64,000 nt of DNA from Nocardia nova NBRC 15556 (lineage in GTDB: Bacteria > Actinomycetota > Actinomycetes > Mycobacteriales > Mycobacteriaceae), in contig NZ_BDBN01000036.1 of NCBI RefSeq assembly GCF_001613005.1, forward strand, positions 27,431 to 91,430, given 5' to 3'. Below, piece by piece: positions 9,042 through 17,859 of the stretch (position 1 is the stretch's first letter; every line of letters begins with the position of its first letter). A program made the position numbers and the translations under genes. The notes beneath the pieces are model-generated. The model did no database searches. It saw only the letters and a program-made list of their open reading frames with translations, and was not told the origin of the DNA.

Positions 9042-10013
9042 ATGTTGCGCACCAGATTCACCGAGATGTTCGGTATCGAACACCCGATCGTGCAGGGCGG
9101 CATGATGCACGTCGGCCGCGCCGAACTCGTGGCGGCGGTCGCCAACGCCGGGGCGCTCGGTTTCATCACCGCGCTCACCCAGCCGACCCCCGACGATCTG
9201 CGGCGCGAGATCGAGCGCACCCGGCAGCTCACCGACAAGCCGTTCGGCGTCAACGTCACCATCCTGCCGTCGATCAACCCGCCGCCGTACCAGGAATACG
9301 TTCAGGCGATCATCGAATCGGGCGTGAAGATCGTCGAGACCGCGGGCAGCAACCCGGAGCCGTTCCTGCCCTACTACAAGGAAGCCGGAATCAAGGTGCT
9401 GCACAAGTGCACCAGCGTCCGGCACGCGCTCAAGGCGCAGAAGATCGGCGTCGACGGCGTGAGCATCGACGGTTTCGAATGCGCCGGCCACCCGGGTGAG
9501 GACGACGTCCCCGGCCTGATCCTGATCCCGGCCGCCACCAAGGCGCTCGACATCCCGGTCATCGCGTCGGGTGGTTTCGCCGACGCCCGCGGCCTGGTCG
9601 CGGCGCTGGCTCTGGGCGCCGACGGCATCAACATGGGCACCCGCTTCCTGTGCACCGAGGAGTCCCCGGTGCATCGGAAGGTGAAGGAACAGATCGTCGC
9701 CCACACCGAGCGTGACACCCAGCTGATCTTCCGCACCATGCACAACACCGCCCGGGTCGCCGACAACGAGATCAGCCGCAAGGTGGTCGAAATCGAGGCC
9801 GCCGGAGGCAAATTCGAGGATGTGCGCGATCTGGTGGCCGGAGCCCGCGGCCGCCGCGTCTTCGACGAGGGCGACCTGGACGCCGGCATCTGGTCGGCCG
9901 GACAGGTGCAGGGTCTGATCGACGACATTCCCACCTGCGCCGAGCTGATCTCGCGCATCGTGGACGAGGCCGAGACGCTGATCAACGCGCGACTGGGTTC
10001 GCTGGTCGTCTGA
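9042..10013 (+). CDS. Nitronate monooxygenase (NMO/2-nitropropane dioxygenase family)
   Basis: This 323-residue FMN-dependent TIM-barrel enzyme shows the family opening FGIEHPIVQGGMMHVGRAELV, the GFECAGHPGEDD segment carrying the active-site histidine, and the phosphate-binding IASGGFADARGLVAALALGADGINMGTRFL. Members oxidise alkyl nitronates such as propionate-3-nitronate, and some act as FMN reductases or enoyl reductases. The start at 9042 follows GCCAGGAGGACAACCAG, an excellent ribosome site; the frame is open to 8802 but without a good start. It is divergent from the fadD5-like gene and ends before a terminator that separates it from the polyketide cassette. Confidence 0.88.
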   Translation: MLRTRFTEMFGIEHPIVQGGMMHVGRAELVAAVANAGALGFITALTQPTPDDLRREIERTRQLTDKPFGVNVTILPSINPPPYQEYVQAIIESGVKIVETAGSNPEPFLPYYKEAGIKVLHKCTSVRHALKAQKIGVDGVSIDGFECAGHPGEDDVPGLILIPAATKALDIPVIASGGFADARGLVAALALGADGINMGTRFLCTEESPVHRKVKEQIVAHTERDTQLIFRTMHNTARVADNEISRKVVEIEAAGGKFEDVRDLVAGARGRRVFDEGDLDAGIWSAGQVQGLIDDIPTCAELISRIVDEAETLINARLGSLVV

Positions 10014-10027
10014 TTCGGCGTGCGGGG

Positions 10028-10057
10028 CGAGCCGCGACCGGCATGGGACGCGGCTCG
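10028..10057 (+). terminator. Terminator after the monooxygenase gene
   Basis: CGAGCCGCG pairs perfectly with CGCGGCTCG across a 12-base loop, starting 15 bases after the stop codon. The downstream region to 10246 must hold the promoter of the ACP-PKS-FAAL operon; the best candidate is TTCACC (10100-10105) with CATAAT (10123-10128), a 17-base spacer, which is weak evidence. Confidence 0.55.
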
Positions 10058-10246
10058 TCTCGTCACTCTCGCCCCTGTGGCCTCAGCTGTCTCGACCTCT
10101 TCACCGGGCCCCGACTTGTCGGCATAATCGCTGGGGAACCTGCACTATGCGGGACACCCGCACCCGGTCGGCACTGTGAGCCGCTGCGCGAATCGCGCTC
10201 ACATGCCACCCGACCGTCGTGCGACGGCGCCGGATACGGGGAGGAC

Positions 10247-10498
10247 ATGGCGGTGGGGCAGCGGGAACGGATCGGCACCTCGGCGGACGCGGCGGTAGCC
10301 GCCGTCGCGCACATGCTGGGCGCCGCACCCGAATCCGTCTCCACCACAGTGCCTTTCACCGATCTGGGCCTGAGCTCCGCGCAGCTCGCCCGCCTCGCGG
10401 GCGTGCTGGAAGATGCTCTGGGCGTGGAGATCTCGCTCACCGAGCTCTACGACAACCCGGATATCGAGCGGCTCGTCGACCACCTCGAGCGCCGATGA
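10247..10498 (+). CDS. Discrete acyl carrier protein of the PKS/FAAL cassette
   Basis: This 83-residue protein is a phosphopantetheine-binding carrier with the helix-2 motif DLGLSSAQLARL; Ser44 is the expected attachment site. The usual Asp of the DSL motif is a Ser. The C-terminal helix (VEISLTELYDNPDIERLVDHLE) is typical of PKS-type carriers. It should receive an acyl group from the fatty acyl-AMP ligase encoded two genes downstream and present it to the ketosynthase. The start at 10247 has GGGGAGGAC directly before it. Its TGA overlaps the ATG of the PKS gene (ATGA), so translation is probably coupled. It is the first gene of the operon. Confidence 0.88.
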   Translation: MAVGQRERIGTSADAAVAAVAHMLGAAPESVSTTVPFTDLGLSSAQLARLAGVLEDALGVEISLTELYDNPDIERLVDHLERR

Positions 10499-13400
10499 CA
10501 GCCGTCACGCCACCGATATCGATCATCGGTATCGGATGCCGAGTACCGGGCGCTTCCGGCGTGAACGAATTGTGGCGCTTGCTGATCGAGAGCCGCAGCG
10601 GAGTCGGCGACCCGCCGCCGGGGCGCGACGGCGCGGGCCGCGGCGGCTATCTGGATTCGATCACGGAATTCGACAACGACCGCTTCTCGATCTCCGATCG
10701 CGAAGCGGCCCTGATGGATCCGCAACAGCGGCTGGCGCTGGAGGTCGCGGTCGAAGCGATCGACGATGCCGGAGTCGGCTATCGGCTGAGCGGGTCGGAC
10801 ACGGCGGTTCTCTTCGGCGCCTGCGGTTTCGACCACGGAGCGGTCGTCCTCGGCAGCGGCGGGCAGGACGCGCCCTACGCGGTGACCGGGTCCGCGCTGA
10901 GCATCATCGCCAATCGGATCTCGTACGCACTGGATCTGCACGGACCGAGTGTGGTCCTCGACAGCGCGTGTTCGTCCTCGCTCGCGGCGGTGGACCTCGC
11001 CGTGCGGTTGCTGGCCGACGACGCCGTACCGTACGCCATCGTCGGCGGCGTGAATCTCGCGCTGCTGCCGCACACTTCGCAGTACCTCGAACAGGGTGGC
11101 TTCCTCGCCGCTGACGGGCGGTGCAAGCCGTTCGACGCGGCCGCCGACGGATACGTTCGCGGCGATGGGGCGACCGTGCTGGTATTGCAGCGCACGGCCG
11201 ACGCGCAGCGTGAGGGCAACCGGTGCTACGCCGAGATCGCCGGCGCCGCGGTGGGTTCCGACGGCCGCTCGAACGGTCTCTACGCCCCGAACGGGCGCGC
11301 GCAACAACAGGTGATCCGCACAGCGTGGGCACGCGCCGGCCTGGATGCCCGCTCCGCCGGATACTTCGAATGTCACGGCACCGGAACACCGGTCGGCGAT
11401 GCGGTGGAGATCGAGGCGCTGGCCACCGTACTCGATGCGCCGGGCGGCGCGGTGAAACCGTATGTCGGATCGATCAAATCGAATATCGGCCATCTGGAGG
11501 CGGCGGCCGGGGTGACCGGGCTGGCCAAAGTGGCGCTGTGCCTGCACCACGGAACCATCGTGCCCACCATCAACTTTCAGCGCGAGAATCCGCTGCTGCG
11601 GTTGTCCGAACGCGGCCTCCGGGTGCCGGGTGAAGTGGTCGGCTGGCCCACGGATTCCGGCATGCCGCGATGCGCGGGCGTCAGTTCGTTCGGATTCGGC
11701 GGCACCAATGCGCATGTGGTCCTGCGGGAGGTGGAGCCGGGACCGGTGCGCGAGGCGCGGCCTCCGGTGCTCATCGGCCTCACCGGTCGCGACGAGGACG
11801 AACTGCGTGACACCGCGACCGTTCTGGCCGGCGGCGAGATGTCGCTGTCCACCCTGGCCGCAACCGGACGCGCACTGCCCCAACCGGTTCGGGCCGCGAT
11901 CGTGGCGGACGAGCCCGACGATGCAGGCGACGCACTGCGCGCGGTGGCGAGCGGCTCCCGTTCGCCGGCCCTGCTCGGCGTCGGTGGGCGACGGCGCGGA
12001 CGAGTGCTTTTCCTGTTCTCCGGACAAGGTGGTCAGCATGCGCACATGGGGCGCGAGCTGGCGGCCCGGTATCCCGAATACGCCCGGGCGGCAGCCGAAA
12101 CGGCCGACGCCGTGGCGAATGCGGGCGGGCCGCGAGTGTGGACGCCCCGGCACGGCTTCGCCGACAGCGTCGGCGCCACCGAGACGGTGCAACCGGCGCT
12201 GTTCGTCTACCAGGTGGCGCTGGCCCGGTTGCTCGCGGCGTGGGGAATCGAGCCGGATGCGGTGGCCGGGCACAGCCTCGGCGAAATCGCGGCCGCGGTG
12301 ATCGCGGGCGCCCTGTCCCTCGACGATGCCGCGCATCTGGTCACCGTGCGCTCACGGGCGCTGGGGCGGCTGGCCGGGCAGGGCATGATGGCGCTGCTCG
12401 AGGCGACGCCGGATCAAGCGCGGCGGCTGGTCGAGCCCTTGCGCGCGGAGGTCGCGGTGGCGGCGGTGAACGGGCCCCGGGCGGTGGTGGTCTCCGGGAC
12501 CACGCGATACATGGAGACATTGCTGCGGCGAGCGCGGCGGCGGCAGTACTACGTACGACCCGTGCCGGTGGATTTCGCCGCGCACAGCCCGCAGGTTCGC
12601 GCGCTCGCCGACGAATTCACCACCGCGCTGCGAGCGCCGGTGCCGCGGGCCCCCCGCGTGCCGGTGTTCTCGACGGCACGATCCGGCCGGGTGATCGATT
12701 CCGCCGCGATGGATACCGACTATTGGATCGACAACCTCTGTGGCACCGTCGATCTGGACGCGGCCGTCGAATCCGCCGTGGGCCGGGGCTACACCTCGGT
12801 CGTGGAGATATCACCGCATCCGGTGCTGGCGCCGGCCGTGCGCGACTATCCCGAACTGGCCGACGCGGTCTTCTCGGCCGCGCATCGCGACGGCGAGGTC
12901 ACCGCCCTGCTCCGCACGGTCGGCGCCATGTATCTGCGAGGGCGTGATGTCGATTGGTCGATCCAGGGCGCGACGGCCGGTCCTGCGGTCGAACGACGTT
13001 GGCGGCGAAAAACTTTCCCGTTGCTCACCCGGACCGCGACCGATCCCGGCCGCGAACGACTGGACGATCACGTGGTGAACGGTGTGCCGACCGTGCCGGC
13101 CGCGTATTGGATTCGGCGCCTGCTTGATTCGGTTCCCGGACCGATCCGGCTGGCCGACTTCGCGGTTCACGAACGCACGGACATCGCGGATCTCGCCGCG
13201 GTCGGCTACCGCAGCGGATCGGATCTGCGCGTACTGCTGGGGCCGGTGTCGCTGGCCTCGGCGCGGGCGGAGACCGCCGCCTCGCCCGCCGACATTCTCG
13301 GGTGGATGCGTACGGTGGACGACCATCGCATCTCCGCCACGACAGCGGACGAACTCGATATCGACGAGTTCTATACGTCCTTGCGCACCCGTGGACTCGA

Positions 13401-15708
13401 CTACGGTCCGCGGTTCCGGACGCTAACCGCCGTGCGTGCCGGAAACCGCGGCGCCGTCGGAGTTTTCGATTCGATCCCGCTGACCACGGCCGCGCTCGAC
13501 GGCTGCTTACAGCTGATCGCCGCCGCCGGCCGGGAAATCCTGCCCGCGGCCGGGCTCGCGGTACCGGTAGCCATCGGGTCCGTATGGCTTTCCGATGCGC
13601 CCCGTGTACTGCTGACCGAGGCGCACGCGTTCGTGCGCGGGCACGAGCCGGGCGGGCTGCTGTGCGACGTCATCGCGGTGGACCAGGACGATGCCCCGGC
13701 AGTGGCACTGCTCGACGTGCGAATCACATTCGCGGACAAGGCTTTCGACTCCCGGCAAGCGGCGAGAGATCCGTCCGGGCACACGGTCGTCTACCGGCCG
13801 CCCGGAAACGCCGGCTTCGACGGCGACCGTCCCGACGCTGCCACCGATGACGGTCTGTACGCCCAACCCCGGATGACTCGTGCGGCGGTGCCGGACGATG
13901 CGCCGCGCGAACGCGCGAGTGCCGGTGTTGTTTCCGGAGTCGCCACCGGATCGGGAATGAACCTGCTTCTCGACCGCACCGCCGCGCGCGGACGAGCCGA
14001 GTACGACGCGACGGTCGCCACGGCACCGGAGTGGGCGAACTCCGTACTGCGCGAGGAACAGTGGATTGCTGTGCCGTTCTCCGCGGACGCCGCGCGGGCG
14101 GTGCACCCGACCGTCGAGCGGGCGTCGGTCGTCGGAGAATCGCGCCTCGCGAAGTCGATCGCCCGCGCGCTGGACCGCCACCTCCCCGCCGAGCGGATCG
14201 CCCGCGAGCCCGGCGAGTCGACGGCCTTGGCGGCAGCGGCACAAGGACGGGCGCCCACAGCCGTGGTGCTGGTCTGGGCGGAAGCACTCTCGGTGCCTCG
14301 GCACGACGCGTTCGGCCCGGGAACCGACACGAGTCCGGTCGTCCCCGCACTAGAGCGAGCCTTGCGCGTCCTGCAGCAGGTGATCGCCGCGGAAACGACG
14401 GCGAGCCTCACCGTGGTGCTGCGGGATCCGGCATCCGTCGAACACAATGCTGTCGCCGCGCTGGTCCGGACCCTGCAGCTGGAATCCGGCCGACCGGTGC
14501 GCCTGATCTGGTCCGACGAATCGGGCGCCGACATCGTGCGCGAGCTCGTGCTCGACTCGCGGGGGCCGGCGGAAGTGCGCGTGGAAGGTGCGCGGACGCT
14601 GATGCGGCGGTTCCGGCGACTCGGCGGAGCGGGCTCCGGGGTCCCGATCTGTGCCGACGGCACCTACGTGGTCACCGGCGGGCTCGGCGCGCTGGGGGCC
14701 GCCGCGGTGCGGTGGCTGCTCGAGCAGGGAGCACGCGATGTGGTCGTCCTGACCCGGCGTCCGCGACCGCTGCCGCCGCTGCTCGACGGCGCCGAGGACC
14801 GCGTGGTGGTCGTGCGCTGTGATGTCGCCGATCGCGCGGACCTGGCCAACGCCCTCGACGACATCCGAGCGTGCGGATCGACGATCCGAGGTCTGGTGCA
14901 TTCCGCCGGTGTGCTGCACGACGCCGAATTCGACCGCGTGACATGCGAATCTCTGGCCTTGCACTTCGAACCGAAAACGACCGCGGCCGTCTCGCTGCTC
15001 GAACTGACGGCGAGCGACCCGGTCGACTTCACCCTCCTGTTCTCCTCCGCCACCGGTCTGTTCGGGGCACCCGGACAGGCCGCGTACGCCGCCGCCAACG
15101 CGGCAGTGGATGCGCTCGCGCACGGCGCCACCGGCCGATCGGTGACCAGCATCGCCTGGGGCAGCTGGGACGCCGGGCTCGCCCGCTCCGCCGGAGGCGC
15201 CGCACATCTGCGGACCGCCGGCATCACCCCTTTCGATGCCGCTCGCGGCATGTCCGTGCTGTCCGCGATTCTCGGCCGCCCGCAGGCGGTGGTGCTCGCG
15301 CTGGACTACACGCCCACCGACGACCCGGGACCGGTCGCGGCCAGACTGCGCGAGGCGCTGGCTCCCGCGGGTTCGCTCGGGGCCGATTTGCCGGGTGGAC
15401 GCTCGCCGGGCTCGGCAAACACTGCGGCCGACAGACGTCCGTCCCTAGTTGCCGACGCGGGCGAGGATGTACAGCGAATAGTGCGCGCCACGGTCGCGAA
15501 CGTACTGTCGCGAGACGTCGAATTCGTCGATCCCGAAGCCGATTTCGCGACACTGAATCTGTCCTCGCTGCTGGCCATAGATCTGCGACGCCGTCTGGAG
15601 CACCGGCTGGGGATGCGGATCGCCACCGCCGAGCTGTTCGACAACCCCTCTGTCACGGCGTTGTCGGCCGCGTTGGCGCTTCGAATGCCGCGCCAGGAGC
15701 GACGATGA
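10495..15708 (+). CDS. Single-module type I polyketide synthase (KS-AT-DH-KR-ACP)
   Basis: This 1737-residue enzyme performs one round of polyketide extension. The ketosynthase (about 6-420) has Cys159 in DSACSSSL, His294 in HGTGT and His333 in NIGHLE. The acyltransferase (about 500-800) has Ser594 in GHSLGE and a FAAHS motif (His697) at the position where YASH marks methylmalonyl and HAFH marks malonyl use, so the extender is uncertain. The dehydratase (about 850-1120) keeps H859 in HVVNGVPTVP and D1002 in LDGCLQ. The ketoreductase (about 1390-1570) has TGGLGALG and Tyr1531. The C-terminal ACP has Ser1691 in LNLSSLL. There is no enoylreductase and no thioesterase. ATGA overlaps join it to both neighbours. 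Confidence 0.92.
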   Translation: MTAVTPPISIIGIGCRVPGASGVNELWRLLIESRSGVGDPPPGRDGAGRGGYLDSITEFDNDRFSISDREAALMDPQQRLALEVAVEAIDDAGVGYRLSGSDTAVLFGACGFDHGAVVLGSGGQDAPYAVTGSALSIIANRISYALDLHGPSVVLDSACSSSLAAVDLAVRLLADDAVPYAIVGGVNLALLPHTSQYLEQGGFLAADGRCKPFDAAADGYVRGDGATVLVLQRTADAQREGNRCYAEIAGAAVGSDGRSNGLYAPNGRAQQQVIRTAWARAGLDARSAGYFECHGTGTPVGDAVEIEALATVLDAPGGAVKPYVGSIKSNIGHLEAAAGVTGLAKVALCLHHGTIVPTINFQRENPLLRLSERGLRVPGEVVGWPTDSGMPRCAGVSSFGFGGTNAHVVLREVEPGPVREARPPVLIGLTGRDEDELRDTATVLAGGEMSLSTLAATGRALPQPVRAAIVADEPDDAGDALRAVASGSRSPALLGVGGRRRGRVLFLFSGQGGQHAHMGRELAARYPEYARAAAETADAVANAGGPRVWTPRHGFADSVGATETVQPALFVYQVALARLLAAWGIEPDAVAGHSLGEIAAAVIAGALSLDDAAHLVTVRSRALGRLAGQGMMALLEATPDQARRLVEPLRAEVAVAAVNGPRAVVVSGTTRYMETLLRRARRRQYYVRPVPVDFAAHSPQVRALADEFTTALRAPVPRAPRVPVFSTARSGRVIDSAAMDTDYWIDNLCGTVDLDAAVESAVGRGYTSVVEISPHPVLAPAVRDYPELADAVFSAAHRDGEVTALLRTVGAMYLRGRDVDWSIQGATAGPAVERRWRRKTFPLLTRTATDPGRERLDDHVVNGVPTVPAAYWIRRLLDSVPGPIRLADFAVHERTDIADLAAVGYRSGSDLRVLLGPVSLASARAETAASPADILGWMRTVDDHRISATTADELDIDEFYTSLRTRGLDYGPRFRTLTAVRAGNRGAVGVFDSIPLTTAALDGCLQLIAAAGREILPAAGLAVPVAIGSVWLSDAPRVLLTEAHAFVRGHEPGGLLCDVIAVDQDDAPAVALLDVRITFADKAFDSRQAARDPSGHTVVYRPPGNAGFDGDRPDAATDDGLYAQPRMTRAAVPDDAPRERASAGVVSGVATGSGMNLLLDRTAARGRAEYDATVATAPEWANSVLREEQWIAVPFSADAARAVHPTVERASVVGESRLAKSIARALDRHLPAERIAREPGESTALAAAAQGRAPTAVVLVWAEALSVPRHDAFGPGTDTSPVVPALERALRVLQQVIAAETTASLTVVLRDPASVEHNAVAALVRTLQLESGRPVRLIWSDESGADIVRELVLDSRGPAEVRVEGARTLMRRFRRLGGAGSGVPICADGTYVVTGGLGALGAAAVRWLLEQGARDVVVLTRRPRPLPPLLDGAEDRVVVVRCDVADRADLANALDDIRACGSTIRGLVHSAGVLHDAEFDRVTCESLALHFEPKTTAAVSLLELTASDPVDFTLLFSSATGLFGAPGQAAYAAANAAVDALAHGATGRSVTSIAWGSWDAGLARSAGGAAHLRTAGITPFDAARGMSVLSAILGRPQAVVLALDYTPTDDPGPVAARLREALAPAGSLGADLPGGRSPGSANTAADRRPSLVADAGEDVQRIVRATVANVLSRDVEFVDPEADFATLNLSSLLAIDLRRRLEHRLGMRIATAELFDNPSVTALSAALALRMPRQERR

Positions 15709-17435
15709 TCAACCGCTTGGCGGCGACCGTCGCGGACCGGGCAGCGAAAACACCGGACGATCCGGCCTTCACCGCGCTGTCGTACCCGGGCGGTCGGCCT
15801 ACGGAGGCCACCGTCACAGTGTCCGAATTACACAGTGCGGCAGGCGCATTGGCCGAGCGGCTTCGCGAGCGGACATCGCCCGGTGATCGTGTCGCGATCC
15901 TGTGCGAGCACGGTCTCGACTATGTCGTCGCCTTTCTCGCCTGCCTCTACAGCGCCCGCACCGCGGTTCCGTTGTTTCCGATGGCGATGCGCCGCAATGC
16001 CGAACGGCTACGGACGATCCTCGTCGACGCCGAGCCGCGTCTGAGCCTCGTCTCGCCATGCTTGCCGACCGGCACGCCCGAATGTCCGGATGCCGACGCC
16101 ATGCCGTACGGCGAACTCCTGACGGTGGATGTGCATGCCGGCACCGGCGACGTCCGAGTGGATCCGGCCGGCGCGCATCCCGCCTATCTCCAGTACACCT
16201 CCGGCTCCACCACTTCGCCTGCGGGAGTGTGCATCACCCACGCCAATCTCGCGGCGGTACTCGATCAGTTGCGTACGGCTCTGGCACCGGCCGACGACCG
16301 TCCGATGGTCACCTGGCTGCCGTTCTTCCACGATATGGGCCTGGTTTTCGCCCTGTCGCTGCCGCTGTATCTGGGCGTTCATGCGATCACGATGCCACCG
16401 GCCGACTTCGCCAAACGGCCGATCCGATGGTTGCGCGCCTGCAGCGACTATCGCGCCGCCGCGACCGCCAGCCCGAATTTCGGTCTGGCACTGGCTGTTT
16501 CGGCCACAACGGCGGCGGAGCGCGACGGTCTCGATCTGTCCTCGCTGGATCTGCTGCTCAACGGGGCCGAACCGATCCGCGCCACCGCTCTGGACGCCTT
16601 CACTCGCACCTTCGCCCCGTACGGATTCCGTCACCGGGCCCACACCGCGGGATACGGCCTGGCCGAGGCAACCCTTCCGGTGACCATCTCGCGCCCGGAG
16701 GCGGAACCGGTATGCGTCGACTTCGACCGCGCCGCCCTGAGCTCGGGCCGGGCGACCGTCGCGTCCGCGCGCCACGACGGTATCGCGCTGGTCGACTGCG
16801 GCCGTCCCGCCGGGCAAACCGTGCGCATCGTCGATCCCGTAACGCGCCTACCGTGCGACGACAGTGCCGTCGGTGAGATATGGGTGCGGGGTCCGAATGT
16901 CGGCGCGGGATATGCGGGGCTGCGCGAGCGGACCGCGGCCACCTTCGGCGCAGTGCTCCCTGGACAGTCCGGAGCGTGGCTGCGCACCGGAGATCTCGGT
17001 TTCCTCCACGACGGGGGGCTCTACATCGCGGGCCGCCTGCGCGACACGATCGTCATCGACGGCCGCAACCATTTCCCCGCCGATATCGAAGCCACCGCCG
17101 CCGACTCCGTGCCCGAACTGCGTCCCGGGCATATCGTGGCGTTCGGTGTCGATACCGGTGAGCGCGAGGACCTCGTGGTCGTCGCCGAGGTGGTGAGCCC
17201 ACCGGCCGCCGCGAGCGATATCGGCCGGCGGGTCCGGGCCGCGGTGGCGACCGTGCACGGCATCGCAGCGGCGGACGTGCTGTTGCTACCGCGCGGCGCG
17301 ATTCCGAAGACCTCGAGCGGAAAGGTGCGCCGGGGCGAATGCCGCACCCGCTATCGGGCAGGGGAGTTCAGCGAGGAATTCGGCACCGACGCGGGCGCCC
17401 TCCGCGCGAACTCAGGTCGAATCCCGGCCGAGTAG
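15705..17435 (+). CDS. Fatty acyl-AMP ligase (FAAL)
   Basis: This 576-residue adenylating enzyme activates a fatty acid as acyl-AMP and hands it to a carrier protein rather than to CoA. FAAL-type motifs are LQYTSGSTTSPAGV (about residue 162), TWLPFFHDMGLV, GYGLAEATLP, WLRTGDLGF and the C-terminal IPKTSSGKVRR. Its fusion of reading frames with a PKS (ATG at 15705 overlaps the PKS stop) fits the mycobacterial FadD26/FadD32 pattern, in which the FAAL primes the synthase. The likely acceptor is the discrete ACP at 10247 or the PKS carrier domain. The 3' end overlaps the converging S4-domain gene by 24 bases. The chain length of the substrate is unknown. Confidence 0.9.
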   Translation: MINRLAATVADRAAKTPDDPAFTALSYPGGRPTEATVTVSELHSAAGALAERLRERTSPGDRVAILCEHGLDYVVAFLACLYSARTAVPLFPMAMRRNAERLRTILVDAEPRLSLVSPCLPTGTPECPDADAMPYGELLTVDVHAGTGDVRVDPAGAHPAYLQYTSGSTTSPAGVCITHANLAAVLDQLRTALAPADDRPMVTWLPFFHDMGLVFALSLPLYLGVHAITMPPADFAKRPIRWLRACSDYRAAATASPNFGLALAVSATTAAERDGLDLSSLDLLLNGAEPIRATALDAFTRTFAPYGFRHRAHTAGYGLAEATLPVTISRPEAEPVCVDFDRAALSSGRATVASARHDGIALVDCGRPAGQTVRIVDPVTRLPCDDSAVGEIWVRGPNVGAGYAGLRERTAATFGAVLPGQSGAWLRTGDLGFLHDGGLYIAGRLRDTIVIDGRNHFPADIEATAADSVPELRPGHIVAFGVDTGEREDLVVVAEVVSPPAAASDIGRRVRAAVATVHGIAAADVLLLPRGAIPKTSSGKVRRGECRTRYRAGEFSEEFGTDAGALRANSGRIPAE

Positions 17436-17798
17436 CCGATCGGTTTCGCGGCGTTCGCGCTTGGTGGGGCGTCCGGCGCCGCGGTCGCGCTTGGGCATCG
17501 CGGCGACGATTTCCGGTGCGGGTGGCGGAGGGCTCTTGTCGATATAGCATTGCGTCGCGATCGAAGCGCCGACGCGTTTCACGACCGGGCGGACCACGAC
17601 GACGATGCGTTCGGCCCCGGCATTGCGGACCCGCACCTCATCACCGGGCTTGATCTGTTGAGCGGGTTTGACCGTCGTGCCGTTGACACGCACATGACCG
17701 CCGCGGCACGCGGTGGCTGCGGCGGATCGCGTTTTGAACAGCCGGACAGCCCAGATCCAGGAGTCGACCCGAGCTGTAGCTGGTTGTGCCTGTTCCAG
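17412..17798 (-). CDS. S4-domain RNA-binding protein (Hsp15/RqcP-like), probable CTG start
   Basis: The S4 domain runs RVDSWIWAVRLFKTRSAAA, then GGHVRVNG and PGDEVRV; relatives bind rRNA or stalled 50S subunits (Hsp15, RqcP). The first possible ATG/GTG/TTG start is GTG at 17693, but that would cut off the N-terminal half of the S4 fold. Upstream the frame is open for 35 more codons to a TGA, and the only plausible start is a CTG at 17798 with GAGGAG five bases before it. This gives 128 residues and a complete S4 domain, followed by a basic tail (KRDRGAGRPTKRERRETDR). It lies downstream of the NlpC/P60 gene on the same strand, separated by a terminator. Confidence 0.82.
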   Translation of the reverse strand: MEQAQPATARVDSWIWAVRLFKTRSAAATACRGGHVRVNGTTVKPAQQIKPGDEVRVRNAGAERIVVVVRPVVKRVGASIATQCYIDKSPPPPAPEIVAAMPKRDRGAGRPTKRERRETDRLLGRDST

Positions 17799-17810
17799 TT
17801 TCGCTCCTCA

Positions 17811-17844
17811 CAGTAGGCCCGGCGGGTCACCGCCGGGCCTACTG
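17811..17844 (-). terminator. Terminator between NlpC/P60 and S4 genes
   Basis: A perfect 15-base stem (CAGTAGGCCCGGCGG with CCGCCGGGCCTACTG) closes a GTCA loop, 16 bases past the NlpC/P60 stop and just ahead of the S4-gene ribosome site. It is among the strongest hairpins in the window. Confidence 0.75.
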
Positions 17845-17859
17845 TCGAGCGGAAAACGA

